DNA from: Streptomyces harbinensis | GTDB taxonomy: Bacteria > Actinomycetota > Actinomycetes > Streptomycetales > Streptomycetaceae | Length of the DNA stretch: 64,000 bases | Direction of reading: 5' to 3' | Assembly (NCBI RefSeq): GCF_900116145.1 | Contig: NZ_FPAB01000001.1 | Location: forward strand, 248,001-312,000 | Part shown: positions 9,818 through 18,174 of the stretch, one piece after another | How positions within the stretch are numbered: the stretch's first letter is position 1 | Layout: each line of letters begins with the position of its first letter | Notes under the pieces: model-generated | The model's input: only the letters and a program-made list of their open reading frames with translations | Databases searched by the model: none | Told to the model about the DNA's origin: nothing | Made by a program: the position numbers and the translations under genes

Positions 9818-10635
9818 GCGCGGATCACCACCGGCCGGCCGGGCGTCCCGCCGCGCGGGCGCCACTCGCGCGGGTAGCCCAGCGACACCTCGTGGTGCGG
9901 GACGCCGTCGCGGGTGATGCGGCGCGGGATGTGCAGATGCCCGTAGACGACGGCGGCAGCCCGGAACCGTACCGGCCAGTCGTCGGTGGCCTCGGTCCCG
10001 CACCACAGCGCGAACTCCGGGTAACGCAGCACCCGGGTGGGCTGCCGGATCAGCGGATGGTGGTTGATCAGCACGGTGGGCACCCCGTCGGGCAGCGCGG
10101 CCAGCCGCTCCTCGGTGTACTCCAGGCGGGCCCGGCACCACGCCTGGCGGCTGGGGTACGGGTCGGGGTGCAGCAGGTATTCGTCGGTGCACACCACCCC
10201 GGCGGCCTCCGCCACGGCCAGCGCCTCGGCGGTGGTGCGGGTGCCGGGCGGCCGGAAGGTGTAGTCGTACAGCAGGAACAGCGGCGCGACGGCGACCGGG
10301 CCGCGCTCACCCTGCCACAGGGCGTACGGGTCCTCGGGGGTGAGGACGCCCAGGCCGCGGCAGAGTTCGACCAGCCGCTGGTAGCGGTGCTCGCCGCGCA
10401 GTTGCACCGGGTCGGAGGCGGGTGTCCACAGCTCGTGGTTGCCCGGGACCCACACCACCTGCGCGAACCGGTCGGCGAGCAGCGTCAGCGCCCACTCGAT
10501 GTCCGCGAACGTCTCCCCCACATCGCCTGCGACCAGCAGCCAGTCGTCGTCCGACTCCGGTCTCAGCTCCTCGGTGATCTTGCGGTTCTCGTCGTAGGCC
10601 ACATGCAGATCGCTGATGGCCAGCAGTCTCCCCAT
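9814..10635 (-). CDS. Calcineurin-like metallophosphoesterase
   Basis: 273 residues with a complete dimetal phosphoesterase motif set: 'ISDLHVAY', 'VAGDVGE', 'VPGNHELW', 'INHHPL' and 'YGHLHIPR'. The substrate is unknown. The ATG at 10633-10635 has GGGGAG about 10 nt upstream. It is translationally coupled to the PPTase gene (4-nt overlap), suggesting a role linked to CoA, phosphopantetheine or carrier-protein turnover; this is inference. It diverges from soxR. Confidence 0.85.
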   Translation of the reverse strand: MGRLLAISDLHVAYDENRKITEELRPESDDDWLLVAGDVGETFADIEWALTLLADRFAQVVWVPGNHELWTPASDPVQLRGEHRYQRLVELCRGLGVLTPEDPYALWQGERGPVAVAPLFLLYDYTFRPPGTRTTAEALAVAEAAGVVCTDEYLLHPDPYPSRQAWCRARLEYTEERLAALPDGVPTVLINHHPLIRQPTRVLRYPEFALWCGTEATDDWPVRFRAAAVVYGHLHIPRRITRDGVPHHEVSLGYPREWRPRGGTPGRPVVIRA

Positions 10636-10677
10636 GTGCTGGGTACTCCCCACCCGGGAGGACCGCCGAAACGCAGA

Positions 10678-10695
10678 GTTCAATGGGGATTGAGG
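10678..10695. promoter_or_regulatory. SoxR-box-like dyad
   Basis: GTTCAATGGGGATTGAGG resembles the 18-bp SoxR operator, keeping the TCAA...TTGA half-sites around an 8-nt centre. The wider dyad extends to CAGA (10674) and TCTG (10699). It lies in the 70-bp gap between divergent phosphoesterase and soxR genes, so SoxR may control itself and the phosphoesterase-PPTase pair. Confidence 0.45.
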
Positions 10696-10705
10696 TCTGC
10701 GTACC

Positions 10706-11203
10706 ATGGCGGACGTGCCTCCCACGATCACCAGAGAACTCACCATCGGACAGCTCGCCGAACGCAGCGGCGTCGCCACCTCCGCGCTGCGCTTCTACGA
10801 GGACCAGGGCCTCATCAGCAGCCGCCGCACCTCGGGCAACCAGCGCCGCTACCACCGCGACACCCTGCGCCGGGTGGCGTTCATCAAAGTCTCGCAGAAC
10901 GTCGGCATGCCACTGAACGCCATCCGCGAGGCCCTGCACGAGCTGCCGGAGGGCCGCACCCCCACCAAGGCGGACTGGGCCCGGCTGTCCGAGTTCTGGA
11001 AGGCCGATCTCAACGCGCGGATCTGGCAGCTCACCCGGATCAGGGACGACCTGACCGGCTGCATCGGCTGCGGCTGCCTGTCGCTGGACAGCTGCGCGCT
11101 GGCCAACCCGCAGGACGTCTACGGCCAGCGCGGCACCGGGCCGGTGCGGCTCCTGGAGGACGCCCCCGAGGGCGCCCCCGGCTGCGGCGTCAGCTGCTCC
11201 TGA
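10706..11203 (+). CDS. soxR: Redox-sensing MerR-family regulator SoxR
   Basis: 165-residue MerR-family activator whose [2Fe-2S] cluster is oxidised by redox-cycling compounds; in Streptomyces it responds to self-made redox-active antibiotics. The HTH is residues 14-60 ('LTIGQLAERSGVATSALRFY'), followed by a dimerisation helix and the cluster motif 'GCIGCGCLSLDSCAL' (CX2CXCX5C). The ATG at 10706 has GAGG 10 nt upstream. An in-frame GTG at 10715, 7 nt after TACCAT (10702-10707), would be a leaderless start and fits family N-termini equally well. Confidence 0.93.
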   Translation: MADVPPTITRELTIGQLAERSGVATSALRFYEDQGLISSRRTSGNQRRYHRDTLRRVAFIKVSQNVGMPLNAIREALHELPEGRTPTKADWARLSEFWKADLNARIWQLTRIRDDLTGCIGCGCLSLDSCALANPQDVYGQRGTGPVRLLEDAPEGAPGCGVSCS

Positions 11204-11211
11204 CCCGCTGG

Positions 11212-11226
11212 GGCCCGCCGCGGGCC
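11212..11226. terminator. Short hairpin between convergent soxR and sensor kinase genes
   Basis: GGCCCG-CCG-CGGGCC forms a 6-bp stem 8 nt after the soxR stop and could serve both strands. Confidence 0.45.
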
Positions 11227-11237
11227 GCCCGGCCCGG

Positions 11238-12653
11238 TCACGGTACGGACGGCGGCGGGGTCGGGGCACCGGGAAGCCGCAGCACCGCCTCGATACCGCC
11301 GCCCGCCGCCGGGTGCAGCGCCACGTCCCCGCCGCTCTCGCGCACCGTCCGCGCCACGATCGACAGCCCGAGCCCGGAGCCCGGCAGCCCGCGCGCGCCC
11401 GGGGAACGCCAGAACCGTTCGAAGACGTGCGGCAGTTCGTGCGGCGGGATGCCGGGCCCGTGGTCGCGGATGCGCAGCAGCCCGCCGTGCAGCGTCACCT
11501 CCACCACCTCCCCGTCGCCGCTGAACTTCACCGCGTTGTCGAGCAGGTTGACCAGCGCCCGCTCCAGCGCGGCCGGTTCGGCGCGCACGAACCAGTCCTC
11601 CAGTTCGGCCTCGATGGCCAGGCCGCGCGCCCGGCCGCGCAGCCGCACCCGGTCCACGGCGCGGCGCGTCACCTCGTGCAGCCCCACCACCTCCAGCCGG
11701 CTGCCGTGCCCGGCGGGCTTCTCCGGGCGGGACAGCTCCTGGAGATCGCCGATGAGCGCGGCGAGTTCGGCCAGCTGATCGGTCACCGACTCCAGCAGCC
11801 GCCGCCGGTCGTCCGGCGGCAGCGGGCGCCCGGTCTGCTCGCTGCGCACCAGCAGGTCGATGTTGGTGCGCAGCGAGGTCAGCGGGGTGCGCAGCTCGTG
11901 TCCCGCGTCGGCGATCAGCTGTTGCTGGAGCTCGCGGGAGGAGGCGAGGGCGGCCGTCATGGAGTTGAAGGCGGCCGAGAGCCGGGCGATCTCGTCGTCG
12001 CCGGCCACCGGGATGCGGGTGCTCAGATCCTCGGTCGCGGCCACGTGCTCGGCCGCCGCCGTCAGCCGGTCCACCGGCCGCAGCCCGGCCCGGGCCAGCG
12101 CCACCCCGGCCCCGGCGGCGGTGATCGCCCCGGCGGCGGCGACCAGGGCCAGCACCACGACGAGGGAGCGCAGCGGGTCGGTGACCTCGCTCAGCGGGCG
12201 GGCCACGGTGACGGCGCCGTTGGTGGTGGTCTCCAGCGGACGGGTGAGCACCCGGTAGGTGACGCCGTCCGAACCGGTGGCGTTGTGGAAGGACTCGGCG
12301 GCCCTGCGGCCCGCGACGGCGGTGTCGGAGGGCGAGACGTCCAGGGTCGCCGCCCCGGAGATGATGCAGCTCGACCCGTCGGCCGAGACCACCTGGATGG
12401 TGGAGTCGAACGGCATCGGCACGTTCTGCGGGACGTCGGCCGGTTCCGCGTAGCACTGGCCGTTCTGCCACATGCGGTAGACCGCCACCGGGTCGGCCCG
12501 GTTGTCCCGCAGCGTGTCGTCGAGGGACCTGATCAGCTGGTCACGGACCAGGAACCAGGCCGCGATCGCGCACGCCGCCACGGCCACCGCCACGGCCGCC
12601 GCCGTCAGCAGCGCCAGCCGGGAGCGCAGCGACAGACCGCGGCCGGACCTCAC
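11238..12653 (-). CDS. Sensor histidine kinase (MprB/CssS-like)
   Basis: 471-residue membrane kinase. Order: TM1 (residues about 8-32), an extracytoplasmic sensor of about 120 residues, TM2, HAMP, then HisKA with '[20 protein letters not shown]' (phospho-His) and HATPase_c with '[11 protein letters not shown]' (N box), 'IRDHGPGIP' (G1), 'FERFWRS' (F) and 'GSGLGLSIV' (G2). The GTG at 12651-12653 overlaps the regulator stop in a GTGA. The order regulator-kinase beside an HtrA-like protease gene matches mycobacterial mprAB-pepD and the Streptomyces CssRS secretion-stress module. Confidence 0.9.
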   Translation of the reverse strand: MRSGRGLSLRSRLALLTAAAVAVAVAACAIAAWFLVRDQLIRSLDDTLRDNRADPVAVYRMWQNGQCYAEPADVPQNVPMPFDSTIQVVSADGSSCIISGAATLDVSPSDTAVAGRRAAESFHNATGSDGVTYRVLTRPLETTTNGAVTVARPLSEVTDPLRSLVVVLALVAAAGAITAAGAGVALARAGLRPVDRLTAAAEHVAATEDLSTRIPVAGDDEIARLSAAFNSMTAALASSRELQQQLIADAGHELRTPLTSLRTNIDLLVRSEQTGRPLPPDDRRRLLESVTDQLAELAALIGDLQELSRPEKPAGHGSRLEVVGLHEVTRRAVDRVRLRGRARGLAIEAELEDWFVRAEPAALERALVNLLDNAVKFSGDGEVVEVTLHGGLLRIRDHGPGIPPHELPHVFERFWRSPGARGLPGSGLGLSIVARTVRESGGDVALHPAAGGGIEAVLRLPGAPTPPPSVP

Positions 12654-13381
12654 GGCGCGTCCCGCAGCACGTAGCCGACGCCGCGCACGGTGTGCACCAG
12701 GCGCGGCTCGCCGCCGGCCTCGGTCTTGCGGCGCAGATACATGATGTAGACGTCCAGGGAGTTGGACGACGGCTCGTACTCGAAGCCCCACACGGCGTGC
12801 AGGATCTGCTCCCGGGTGAGGACCTGGCGGGGGTGGGTGAGGAAGAGCTCCAGCAGCGTGTACTCGGTGCGGGTCAGCTCCACCGGCCGCTGCCCGCGCC
12901 GTACCTCCCGGGTGGCGGGGTCCATGCGCAGTTCGCCGAAGGTCAGCAGCCCGGCGTCCGGGTCGGGCCCGGTGCCGTCGCCGCCGTCCGGCGCGGCCGG
13001 GCGGGCGTAACCGCTGCGGCGCAGCAGGGCCCGCAGCCGGGCCAGCAGCTCGTCGAGTTCGAAGGGCTTGACGAGGTAGTCGTCCGCCCCGGCGTCCAGG
13101 CCGCTGACCCGGTCGCCGATCGTGTCGCGGGCGGTCAGCATCAGGATGGGCACCCGGTCCCCGGTGGCGCGCAGCCGCCGGGCGGTGGTGAGGCCGTCCA
13201 TGCGGGGCATGAGCACATCGAGGACGATCGCGTCCGGGTGGTAGCGCTCGGCCTTGGTGAGGGCGTCGAGGCCGTCGACGGCGGTCTCGGTGGCGTACCC
13301 CTCGAAGGCCAGGGAGCGCTGGAGGGCGTCCCGCACGGCCGGCTCGTCGTCGACGATCAGCACCCGCGAACCATCACTCAT
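12650..13381 (-). CDS. OmpR-family response regulator (MprA/CssR-like)
   Basis: 243 residues. The receiver domain (3-115) carries the acidic pair 'VDDEPAVRD', the phospho-acceptor Asp in '[14 protein letters not shown]', the Thr in 'MLTARD' and the Lys in 'YLVKPFEL'. The C-terminal winged helix (about 150-240) includes '[20 protein letters not shown]' and '[11 protein letters not shown]'. It is coupled to the kinase gene. The likely target is the HtrA-like gene 34 nt upstream of it in the same orientation. Tandem 11-bp repeats in that gene's promoter (14430-14451) are a candidate binding site. Confidence 0.9.
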   Translation of the reverse strand: MSDGSRVLIVDDEPAVRDALQRSLAFEGYATETAVDGLDALTKAERYHPDAIVLDVLMPRMDGLTTARRLRATGDRVPILMLTARDTIGDRVSGLDAGADDYLVKPFELDELLARLRALLRRSGYARPAAPDGGDGTGPDPDAGLLTFGELRMDPATREVRRGQRPVELTRTEYTLLELFLTHPRQVLTREQILHAVWGFEYEPSSNSLDVYIMYLRRKTEAGGEPRLVHTVRGVGYVLRDAP

Positions 13382-13415
13382 GCGCGTCAGTCTCGCATCA
13401 CTCGCACCGGCCGGA

Positions 13416-14405
13416 TCAGACGTTGCCGACCGCGCCGGAGCCGCCGCTCTCCAGGTCGCTCAGGACGGTCTTGACGGTGTTGACGGGGATGGCGAAGCCC
13501 AGTCCCGCGCTGCCGGAGTCGGCGGAGGCGCTGTACATGGCGGAGTTGATGCCGATGATCTCGCCGTTCATGTTGACGAGCGCGCCGCCGGAGTTGCCGG
13601 GGTTGAGGGAGGCGTCGGTCTGGATCGCCCGGTAGGTGGTGGTGCCGCCGGAGCCGAGATCGCCGTTGTACCGTCCGCCGCCGGACTCGAACGGCCACTG
13701 CTGCTGCTGTTGCTGCTGCGGGGTGCTGTCCTCGGTGGAGACGGTGACCTCGCGGTCGAGTGCGGAAACGATCCCGCTGGTGACGGTGCCGGACAGCCCC
13801 TCGGGCGAGCCGATGGCCACCACCTGGTCGCCGACGGCCACCGCGTCGGAGTCGCCGAGCGTCGCGGCGGGCAGCCCGGAGACGTCCCGGGCCTGGATGA
13901 CGGCGAGGTCGGTGTCCGGGTCGGTGCCGGTGACGGTCGCGGTGGCGGTGGAGCCGTCGGAGAAGGTCACCTGGACCTCGCCGGCGCCGGAGACGACGTG
14001 GTTGTTGGTGAGGATTTTCCCGTCCGAGGAGAGGATCACCCCGGAGCCGGTGGCGGTCTGCGTGGAGATCTCCACGACGGACGGCGCCACGGCGGCGGCG
14101 ACGGAGGCCACCGTGCCGTCGGTGTGCACCGACACATTGGTGCCGCTGACGCTGGTCCCGGTGCCGGTGGCCCCCACCTGCGCGTCCCCGAGCAGCGCGG
14201 CGGTCCCGCCCCCGACCCCGGCGGCGACCACGGCCACGGCGGCCAGCAGCGCCACGGACCTCCCGGCCCGGCGCCTTCTCCCCCGGTGGCTGGCCGGCCC
14301 GGCCGGCGGAGCACCACCGTCCACGGCGGCATCGGGCGCGTGCCCGGGCAGCGGCGGGTAGGCGTGGAAGGGCTCGTTCTCCTGGTTCCCCTGGTGTTCG
14401 CTCAT
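13416..14405 (-). CDS. HtrA-like trypsin-fold serine protease without PDZ domain
   Basis: 329-residue membrane-anchored protease facing the outside. A Pro-rich cytoplasmic N-terminus (1-45) precedes one membrane segment (about 50-72). The chymotrypsin-fold domain shows the triad His ('LTNNHVVSG'), Asp ('[11 protein letters not shown]') and Ser ('[13 protein letters not shown]'). The protein ends about 15 residues after the protease domain, so the PDZ domain of typical HtrA/DegP is missing. A run of seven glutamines (near residue 230) sits in a surface loop before the Ser strand. Role by analogy with PepD and HtrA: clearing misfolded exported proteins. Confidence 0.9.
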   Translation of the reverse strand: MSEHQGNQENEPFHAYPPLPGHAPDAAVDGGAPPAGPASHRGRRRRAGRSVALLAAVAVVAAGVGGGTAALLGDAQVGATGTGTSVSGTNVSVHTDGTVASVAAAVAPSVVEISTQTATGSGVILSSDGKILTNNHVVSGAGEVQVTFSDGSTATATVTGTDPDTDLAVIQARDVSGLPAATLGDSDAVAVGDQVVAIGSPEGLSGTVTSGIVSALDREVTVSTEDSTPQQQQQQQWPFESGGGRYNGDLGSGGTTTYRAIQTDASLNPGNSGGALVNMNGEIIGINSAMYSASADSGSAGLGFAIPVNTVKTVLSDLESGGSGAVGNV

Positions 14406-14429
14406 GCCCCGAGCGTGCGCCCGGAAGAT

Positions 14430-14451
14430 GAGAGGCGCCTGAGAGGCGCCT
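14430..14451. repeat. Tandem 11-bp repeat in the HtrA-like gene promoter
   Basis: GAGAGGCGCCT occurs twice head-to-tail, 25-46 bp upstream of the protease start. An 11-bp period suits OmpR-type regulators. A single diverged copy (GAGAGGTGCTT) lies at 15108-15118, downstream of the second Uma2 gene, within a longer homologous stretch. The repeat may therefore predate or follow the Uma2 duplication rather than be a dedicated operator. Confidence 0.5.
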
Positions 14452-14481
14452 CAGAGTTCCCCTGCGATTTCCGCGGGGCGG

Positions 14482-15072
14482 TCAGCCGGCGGGGAAATCA
14501 CTGGAGTCGATGGCGTGCTCGAAGGGGTCGGGCAACGGGATCGGATCGCCGAATTTCCCGGTCCACAGCGTCCGGTACACCCCGCTGCGGGGTTCACCGA
14601 ACAGCGTGATCACGGGCCCCTGAGAAGCGACCCGGTCCACCAGCAGATAGAGCGGGACACCGGCCCGTGCGTACCCGGCGAGCTTTTCGACGCGGTCCCG
14701 GCCCGCGTTCCCGCGCGATGTGACCTCCACGACCAGGGCGGCGTCTCCCGCCTGGGTCTCCGGCGTGCCGTCTAGCATCAGGGCTTCGGGCAGCACCACC
14801 AGGTCGGGCTGGAAGACACCCGAGCGCAGCGGAATCCGCACGTCGACGTTCTGGTAGACGTCCCAGCCCTCGGGCAGCACCGGAAGCAGCCTCCGGTGCA
14901 GCTTGCTCGCGATATAGGTGTGCGGCTTCGACGGCGCGGGCCGCACGATGATGTACCCCTCGATGATCTCCGCTTTCCAGCCCTCGGGAACATCCAGCGC
15001 TTCCCAGGTCCTGAGGAGCTCATCCCAGGTCTCTCCCCTGATGTACGGGGGTTCAACGGCAGGCACACTCAC
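14482..15072 (-). CDS. Uma2-family putative endonuclease (copy 1)
   Basis: 196-residue protein of the Uma2/DUF820 family, which has a PD-(D/E)XK restriction-like fold; its biological function is not settled. Motifs: 'AEIIEGYIIVRPAPS', 'FQPDLVVLPE' (Asp), and 'AALVVEVTSRGNAGRDRVEK' (E-x-T/S with trailing Lys). The GTG at 15070-15072 has AAGGAG upstream. It shares length, domain order and upstream sequence with the next gene, from which it is separated by 64 bp: a tandem duplication. Confidence 0.88.
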   Translation of the reverse strand: MSVPAVEPPYIRGETWDELLRTWEALDVPEGWKAEIIEGYIIVRPAPSKPHTYIASKLHRRLLPVLPEGWDVYQNVDVRIPLRSGVFQPDLVVLPEALMLDGTPETQAGDAALVVEVTSRGNAGRDRVEKLAGYARAGVPLYLLVDRVASQGPVITLFGEPRSGVYRTLWTGKFGDPIPLPDPFEHAIDSSDFPAG

Positions 15073-15136
15073 AGCGGACTCCTTACCTTGCCGTCAGCGG
15101 CCGAGATGAGAGGTGCTTCAGAGCTCCCCTGTGTTC

Positions 15137-15727
15137 TCAGCTGGGAAAGCTGCTGGTGTCCAGCTCCAGGCCGAGGGGCTCGGGCACGAGGACGGGCTCG
15201 CCGAACTTGACGGAGGCCAGGGTCCGGTACACACCGGAGACCGGGGATCCGAACAGCGTCACCATGGGGCCGGCTGCGCCCAGAGCGTCCACCAGCAGAT
15301 ACAGCGGTACGCCCCCGGCAGCGTAGACCGCCGCCTTGTTGATCCGGTCATGATTGGCGTTGCTGGGGGAGGTGATTTCCACGATCAGCTCGGCCTCATC
15401 GGCCTCGATCCTGCGCTCGGGCCCGCACACCTGATCCCGGAGTGCCACCACAAGATCGGGGATGTACACCCTCTTCTGCCCGGAGGCGGCCACCCCGATG
15501 TTCTGAAATGTCTCGTACTCCTCGGGCAACCGCTTGACCAGTTGCCGGTGCAACAAGCTGGCGATGGCGGCGTGGTCCAGCGAGGGCGGCGGTGTCAACG
15601 TGATCGACTTCCCGTCAATGATCTCCGCCCTGTACCCGGGGGGAACATCGAGCTCTTCCCAGTTCCGGACGAGCTCGGGCCAGTCATCCGGCTGGAGCGC
15701 CGGGAAATCGGTCGCGGCTGCGCTCAT
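15137..15727 (-). CDS. Uma2-family putative endonuclease (copy 2)
   Basis: 196 residues, a diverged paralogue of the neighbour at 14482. Motifs: 'AEIIDGKSITLTPPPS', 'YIPDLVVALRD', 'AELIVEITSPSNANHDRINK', and the shared C-terminal 'FGSPVSGVYRTLASVKFGEP'. The ATG at 15725-15727 has AAGGAG 9 nt upstream, identical to copy 1. Both genes read toward the HtrA-like gene. The two proteins differ throughout, so the duplication is old or they were acquired as a pair. Confidence 0.88.
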   Translation of the reverse strand: MSAAATDFPALQPDDWPELVRNWEELDVPPGYRAEIIDGKSITLTPPPSLDHAAIASLLHRQLVKRLPEEYETFQNIGVAASGQKRVYIPDLVVALRDQVCGPERRIEADEAELIVEITSPSNANHDRINKAAVYAAGGVPLYLLVDALGAAGPMVTLFGSPVSGVYRTLASVKFGEPVLVPEPLGLELDTSSFPS

Positions 15728-15825
15728 GGCGGTCTCCTTACATGGCCGACACCAACTCCAGCATGCCCGGACCACCCGAATCAGGTCCACCGACCCACTT
15801 CACCCGAACGTATGACCATCCGCCG

Positions 15826-16857
15826 TCAAGGTGACGGCCGCTCCGCCGGGCAGCCGCAGGAGCGGCGGATGCGCAGCTGGGAGGGGAAGCGGCGGTGGCG
15901 CTCCAGGGGTGGGCCGTCCTGGTCGTTGATCGCCAGGTCCACCGCCGCGCGGGCCATGCCCACCCGGTCGGAGCCGACCGTCGTCAGCGGGGGATCGGTC
16001 AGCGCCGCTTCCTTCACGTCGTCGAAACCGGCCACCGCCAGCTCGCCGGGGACGTCGATCCGCAGTTCGCGCGCCGCCCGCAGCACGCCGATCGCCTGGT
16101 CGTCGGTGGCGCACACCAGCGCCGGCGGCCGGTCGGGGCCCGACAGCAGGTCCAGGGCCACCCGGTAGGCGTCGTACCGGTTGTACGGGGCCTGGAACAG
16201 CCGGCCCTCGGTGGACAGGCCCGCCTCGTCCATCGCCCGGCGCCAGCCGGTCACATGGTCGGTCACCGGGTCGCCGGACTCCGGGGTGGACTCCACCCCG
16301 CCCAGGCACGCCACGTACGGGTGTCCGTGGTCCAGCAGGTGCCGGGTGAGCCGGCGGGCGCCGCCGATGTCGTCGAGGACCACCGCCACGTCGTCGATGG
16401 CGTCCGGCCGGCGGTGCAGCAGCACCACCCGCGCGTCCCACGCGTCGATCTCCGCCGCCGCGTGCTCGCTCGGGCCCTGGCTGATCAGGATCAGGCCCGA
16501 GACCCGCATCCCGAGGAACGCCCGCAGGTAGTGGACTTCGCGCTCGTCCAGGTAGTCGGAGTTGCCGACGAGCACCATCTTCCCGCGCTCGGCCGCCGCC
16601 TGTTCCACCGCGTGCGCCATCTCCGCGAAGAACGGCTGCCGGGCGTCCGGCACGATCAGACCTATGAGATCGGTGCGCTGGGAGGCCATCGCCTGCGCCA
16701 CCCGGTCCGGGCGGTAGCCCAGTTCCTTGATCGCCGCGAGCACCCGCTCGCGCGTACCGGCCGCGACGGGGCGCGGTCCGTTGTTGATGACATAGCTCAC
16801 GACCGCGGTCGACGTACCCGCCAGTCGCGCCACATCGTCCCGCGTCACCTTGGCCAC
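15826..16857 (-). CDS. LacI-family transcriptional regulator
   Basis: 343 residues. The LacI HTH is at 3-50 ('[20 protein letters not shown]', hinge '[16 protein letters not shown]'), followed by a periplasmic-binding-protein-like effector domain ('[19 protein letters not shown]', '[19 protein letters not shown]', '[12 protein letters not shown]'). It ends in a Cys-containing tail 'RRSCGC'. The effector is probably a sugar but no sugar genes are adjacent. The GTG start at 16855-16857 is set by the HTH position. It lies downstream of glnR, separated by a terminator. Confidence 0.92.
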   Translation of the reverse strand: MAKVTRDDVARLAGTSTAVVSYVINNGPRPVAAGTRERVLAAIKELGYRPDRVAQAMASQRTDLIGLIVPDARQPFFAEMAHAVEQAAAERGKMVLVGNSDYLDEREVHYLRAFLGMRVSGLILISQGPSEHAAAEIDAWDARVVLLHRRPDAIDDVAVVLDDIGGARRLTRHLLDHGHPYVACLGGVESTPESGDPVTDHVTGWRRAMDEAGLSTEGRLFQAPYNRYDAYRVALDLLSGPDRPPALVCATDDQAIGVLRAARELRIDVPGELAVAGFDDVKEAALTDPPLTTVGSDRVGMARAAVDLAINDQDGPPLERHRRFPSQLRIRRSCGCPAERPSP

Positions 16858-16880
16858 CGGGGCAGTCTACGCGCGCAGCC

Positions 16881-16906
16881 GCCCCCGGAACACAGGTCCC
16901 GGGGGC
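16881..16906 (-). terminator. Hairpin after glnR
   Basis: GCCCCCGGAAC / GTCCCGGGGGC form an 11-bp stem (one G-T-type mismatch) with an ACAG loop, 22 nt beyond the glnR stop and upstream of the LacI gene. Confidence 0.65.
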
Positions 16907-16928
16907 GGAAGACGGGCCGGTGGGGCGC

Positions 16929-17681
16929 TCAGGCGCGCCGCGCCGCCTCCTTGATGAGCTGCTCGGCCTCGCGGGTGACCGCGCGCGCGTGCTCGTCGGC
17001 CGGCTTCTCCTTCTCGGGGACGACGAAGCGGTAACCGACGTTGCGCACCGTGCCGATGAGCGACTCGTGCTCGGGCCCCAGCTTGGCGCGCAGCCGCCGC
17101 ACGTGGACGTCCACGGTGCGGGTGCCGCCGAAGTAGTCGTAGCCCCAGACCTCCTGGAGCAGCTGGGCGCGGGTGAAGACCCGGCCCGGGTGCTGCGCCA
17201 GGTACTTCAGCAGCTCGAACTCCTTGAAGGTGAGGTCGAGGACGCGTCCCTTGAGCTTGGCGCTGTAGGTGGCCTCGTCGACCGACAGGTCGCCGTTGCG
17301 GATCTCCATCGGGCTGTCGTCGTTGCTGAGCTGCTGGCGGCCGGTGGCCAGCCGCAGCCGTGCCTCGACCTCGGCCGGGCCGGCGGTGTCCAGGACGACG
17401 TCGTCCACGCCCCAGTCGGCGGTGACGGCGGCGAGGCCGCCCTCGGTGACGATCAGCACGAGCGGGCAGCCGGGGCCGGTGGAGCGCAGCAGCTGGCACA
17501 GGGAGCGGACCTGGGGGAGGTCCTTGCGGCCGTCCACCAGGATCACGTCGGCGGTGGGGGCGTCCACCAGGGCGGGGCCCTCGGCGGGTGCGACGCGTAC
17601 GTTGTGCAGCAGCAGTTCGAGGGCGGGGAGCACGTGCGAGGACGGCTGGAGTGCGTTGGTCAGCAGCAGCAGGGAACTCAT
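16929..17681 (-). CDS. glnR: Orphan nitrogen-response regulator GlnR
   Basis: 250-residue OmpR-type regulator, the master activator/repressor of nitrogen assimilation (glnA, amtB, nir) in Streptomyces. It begins '[20 protein letters not shown]' after Met and contains '[20 protein letters not shown]' and '[20 protein letters not shown]' in the winged helix, near-identical to S. coelicolor GlnR as I remember it. It has no cognate kinase. The ATG at 17679-17681 is fixed by this conserved N-terminus; AAGGA lies 12 nt upstream. The Ala/Glu-rich C-terminal tail (about 215-250) is variable among species. Confidence 0.97.
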   Translation of the reverse strand: MSSLLLLTNALQPSSHVLPALELLLHNVRVAPAEGPALVDAPTADVILVDGRKDLPQVRSLCQLLRSTGPGCPLVLIVTEGGLAAVTADWGVDDVVLDTAGPAEVEARLRLATGRQQLSNDDSPMEIRNGDLSVDEATYSAKLKGRVLDLTFKEFELLKYLAQHPGRVFTRAQLLQEVWGYDYFGGTRTVDVHVRRLRAKLGPEHESLIGTVRNVGYRFVVPEKEKPADEHARAVTREAEQLIKEAARRA

Positions 17682-17865
17682 GGGGGGCGGTTTCCTTCCT
17701 CGGTCCTGACGGCGGCGGGGGCGACGGGACGTTGTGAGCGGCTCTGCCCTGAAAGCACGAAAGGACCCGGTACGGCGCCATCGCCCGGATCCTTTACTTG
17801 GCGAGCAGCATAGCCGAAACAGTTCATCTCGCGCAGGGGCCGTCTTAAGGAGCGGGACGGACACC

Positions 17866-17881
17866 AGCCATCATGATGGCT
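17866..17881. promoter_or_regulatory. 16-bp perfect palindrome upstream of the MoaD-like gene
   Basis: AGCCATCATGATGGCT is its own reverse complement and ends 26 nt before the MoaD-like start, inside the glnR/MoaD divergent region. A dimeric repressor could bind here. The rest of this 226-bp region shows no clear GlnR box. Confidence 0.45.
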
Positions 17882-17907
17882 GCGCGCACATCTCTTCGGG
17901 AGGCTTG

Positions 17908-18174
17908 ATGGCGAGCGGGACCATCCGGTACTGGGCGGCGGCGAAGGCCGCGGCCGGTACGGCTGAGGAGGGGTACGAGGCCGCCACCCTGGGCGCGGCG
18001 CTGGCGGCGGCGCGGGAGCGGCACGCGGCCCGGCCGGAGTTCGCGCGGGTGCTGGCGCGCTGCTCCTTCCTGGTGAACGGGGAGCAGGTGGGGCGCCGCG
18101 GGCACGACGAGGTGGCGCTGCCGGAGGGCGCGGTCGTCGAGGTGCTGCCGCCGTTCGCGGGGGGCTGCGCGTGA
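17908..18174 (+). CDS. MoaD/ThiS-type sulfur carrier protein with GGCA tail
   Basis: 88-residue beta-grasp protein. It has the MoaD-like pattern 'GTIRYWAAAKAAAGTAEEGY', 'FLVNGEQVGRRGHDEVALPE' and the end 'VVEVLPPFAGG', where a C-terminal Gly-Gly is normally adenylylated and thiocarboxylated. Here two residues, Cys-Ala, follow the Gly-Gly, so maturation would need a protease. It could serve molybdopterin, thiamin, cysteine or secondary-metabolite sulfur transfer. The ATG at 17908 has GGGAGG 7 nt upstream. The next gene overlaps by 4 nt. Confidence 0.85.
   Translation: MASGTIRYWAAAKAAAGTAEEGYEAATLGAALAAARERHAARPEFARVLARCSFLVNGEQVGRRGHDEVALPEGAVVEVLPPFAGGCA

Noticed and set aside
17682-17865. 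GlnR autoregulatory box
   Set aside because: A GAAAC occurs near the glnR start but without a correctly spaced GTnAC half-site.
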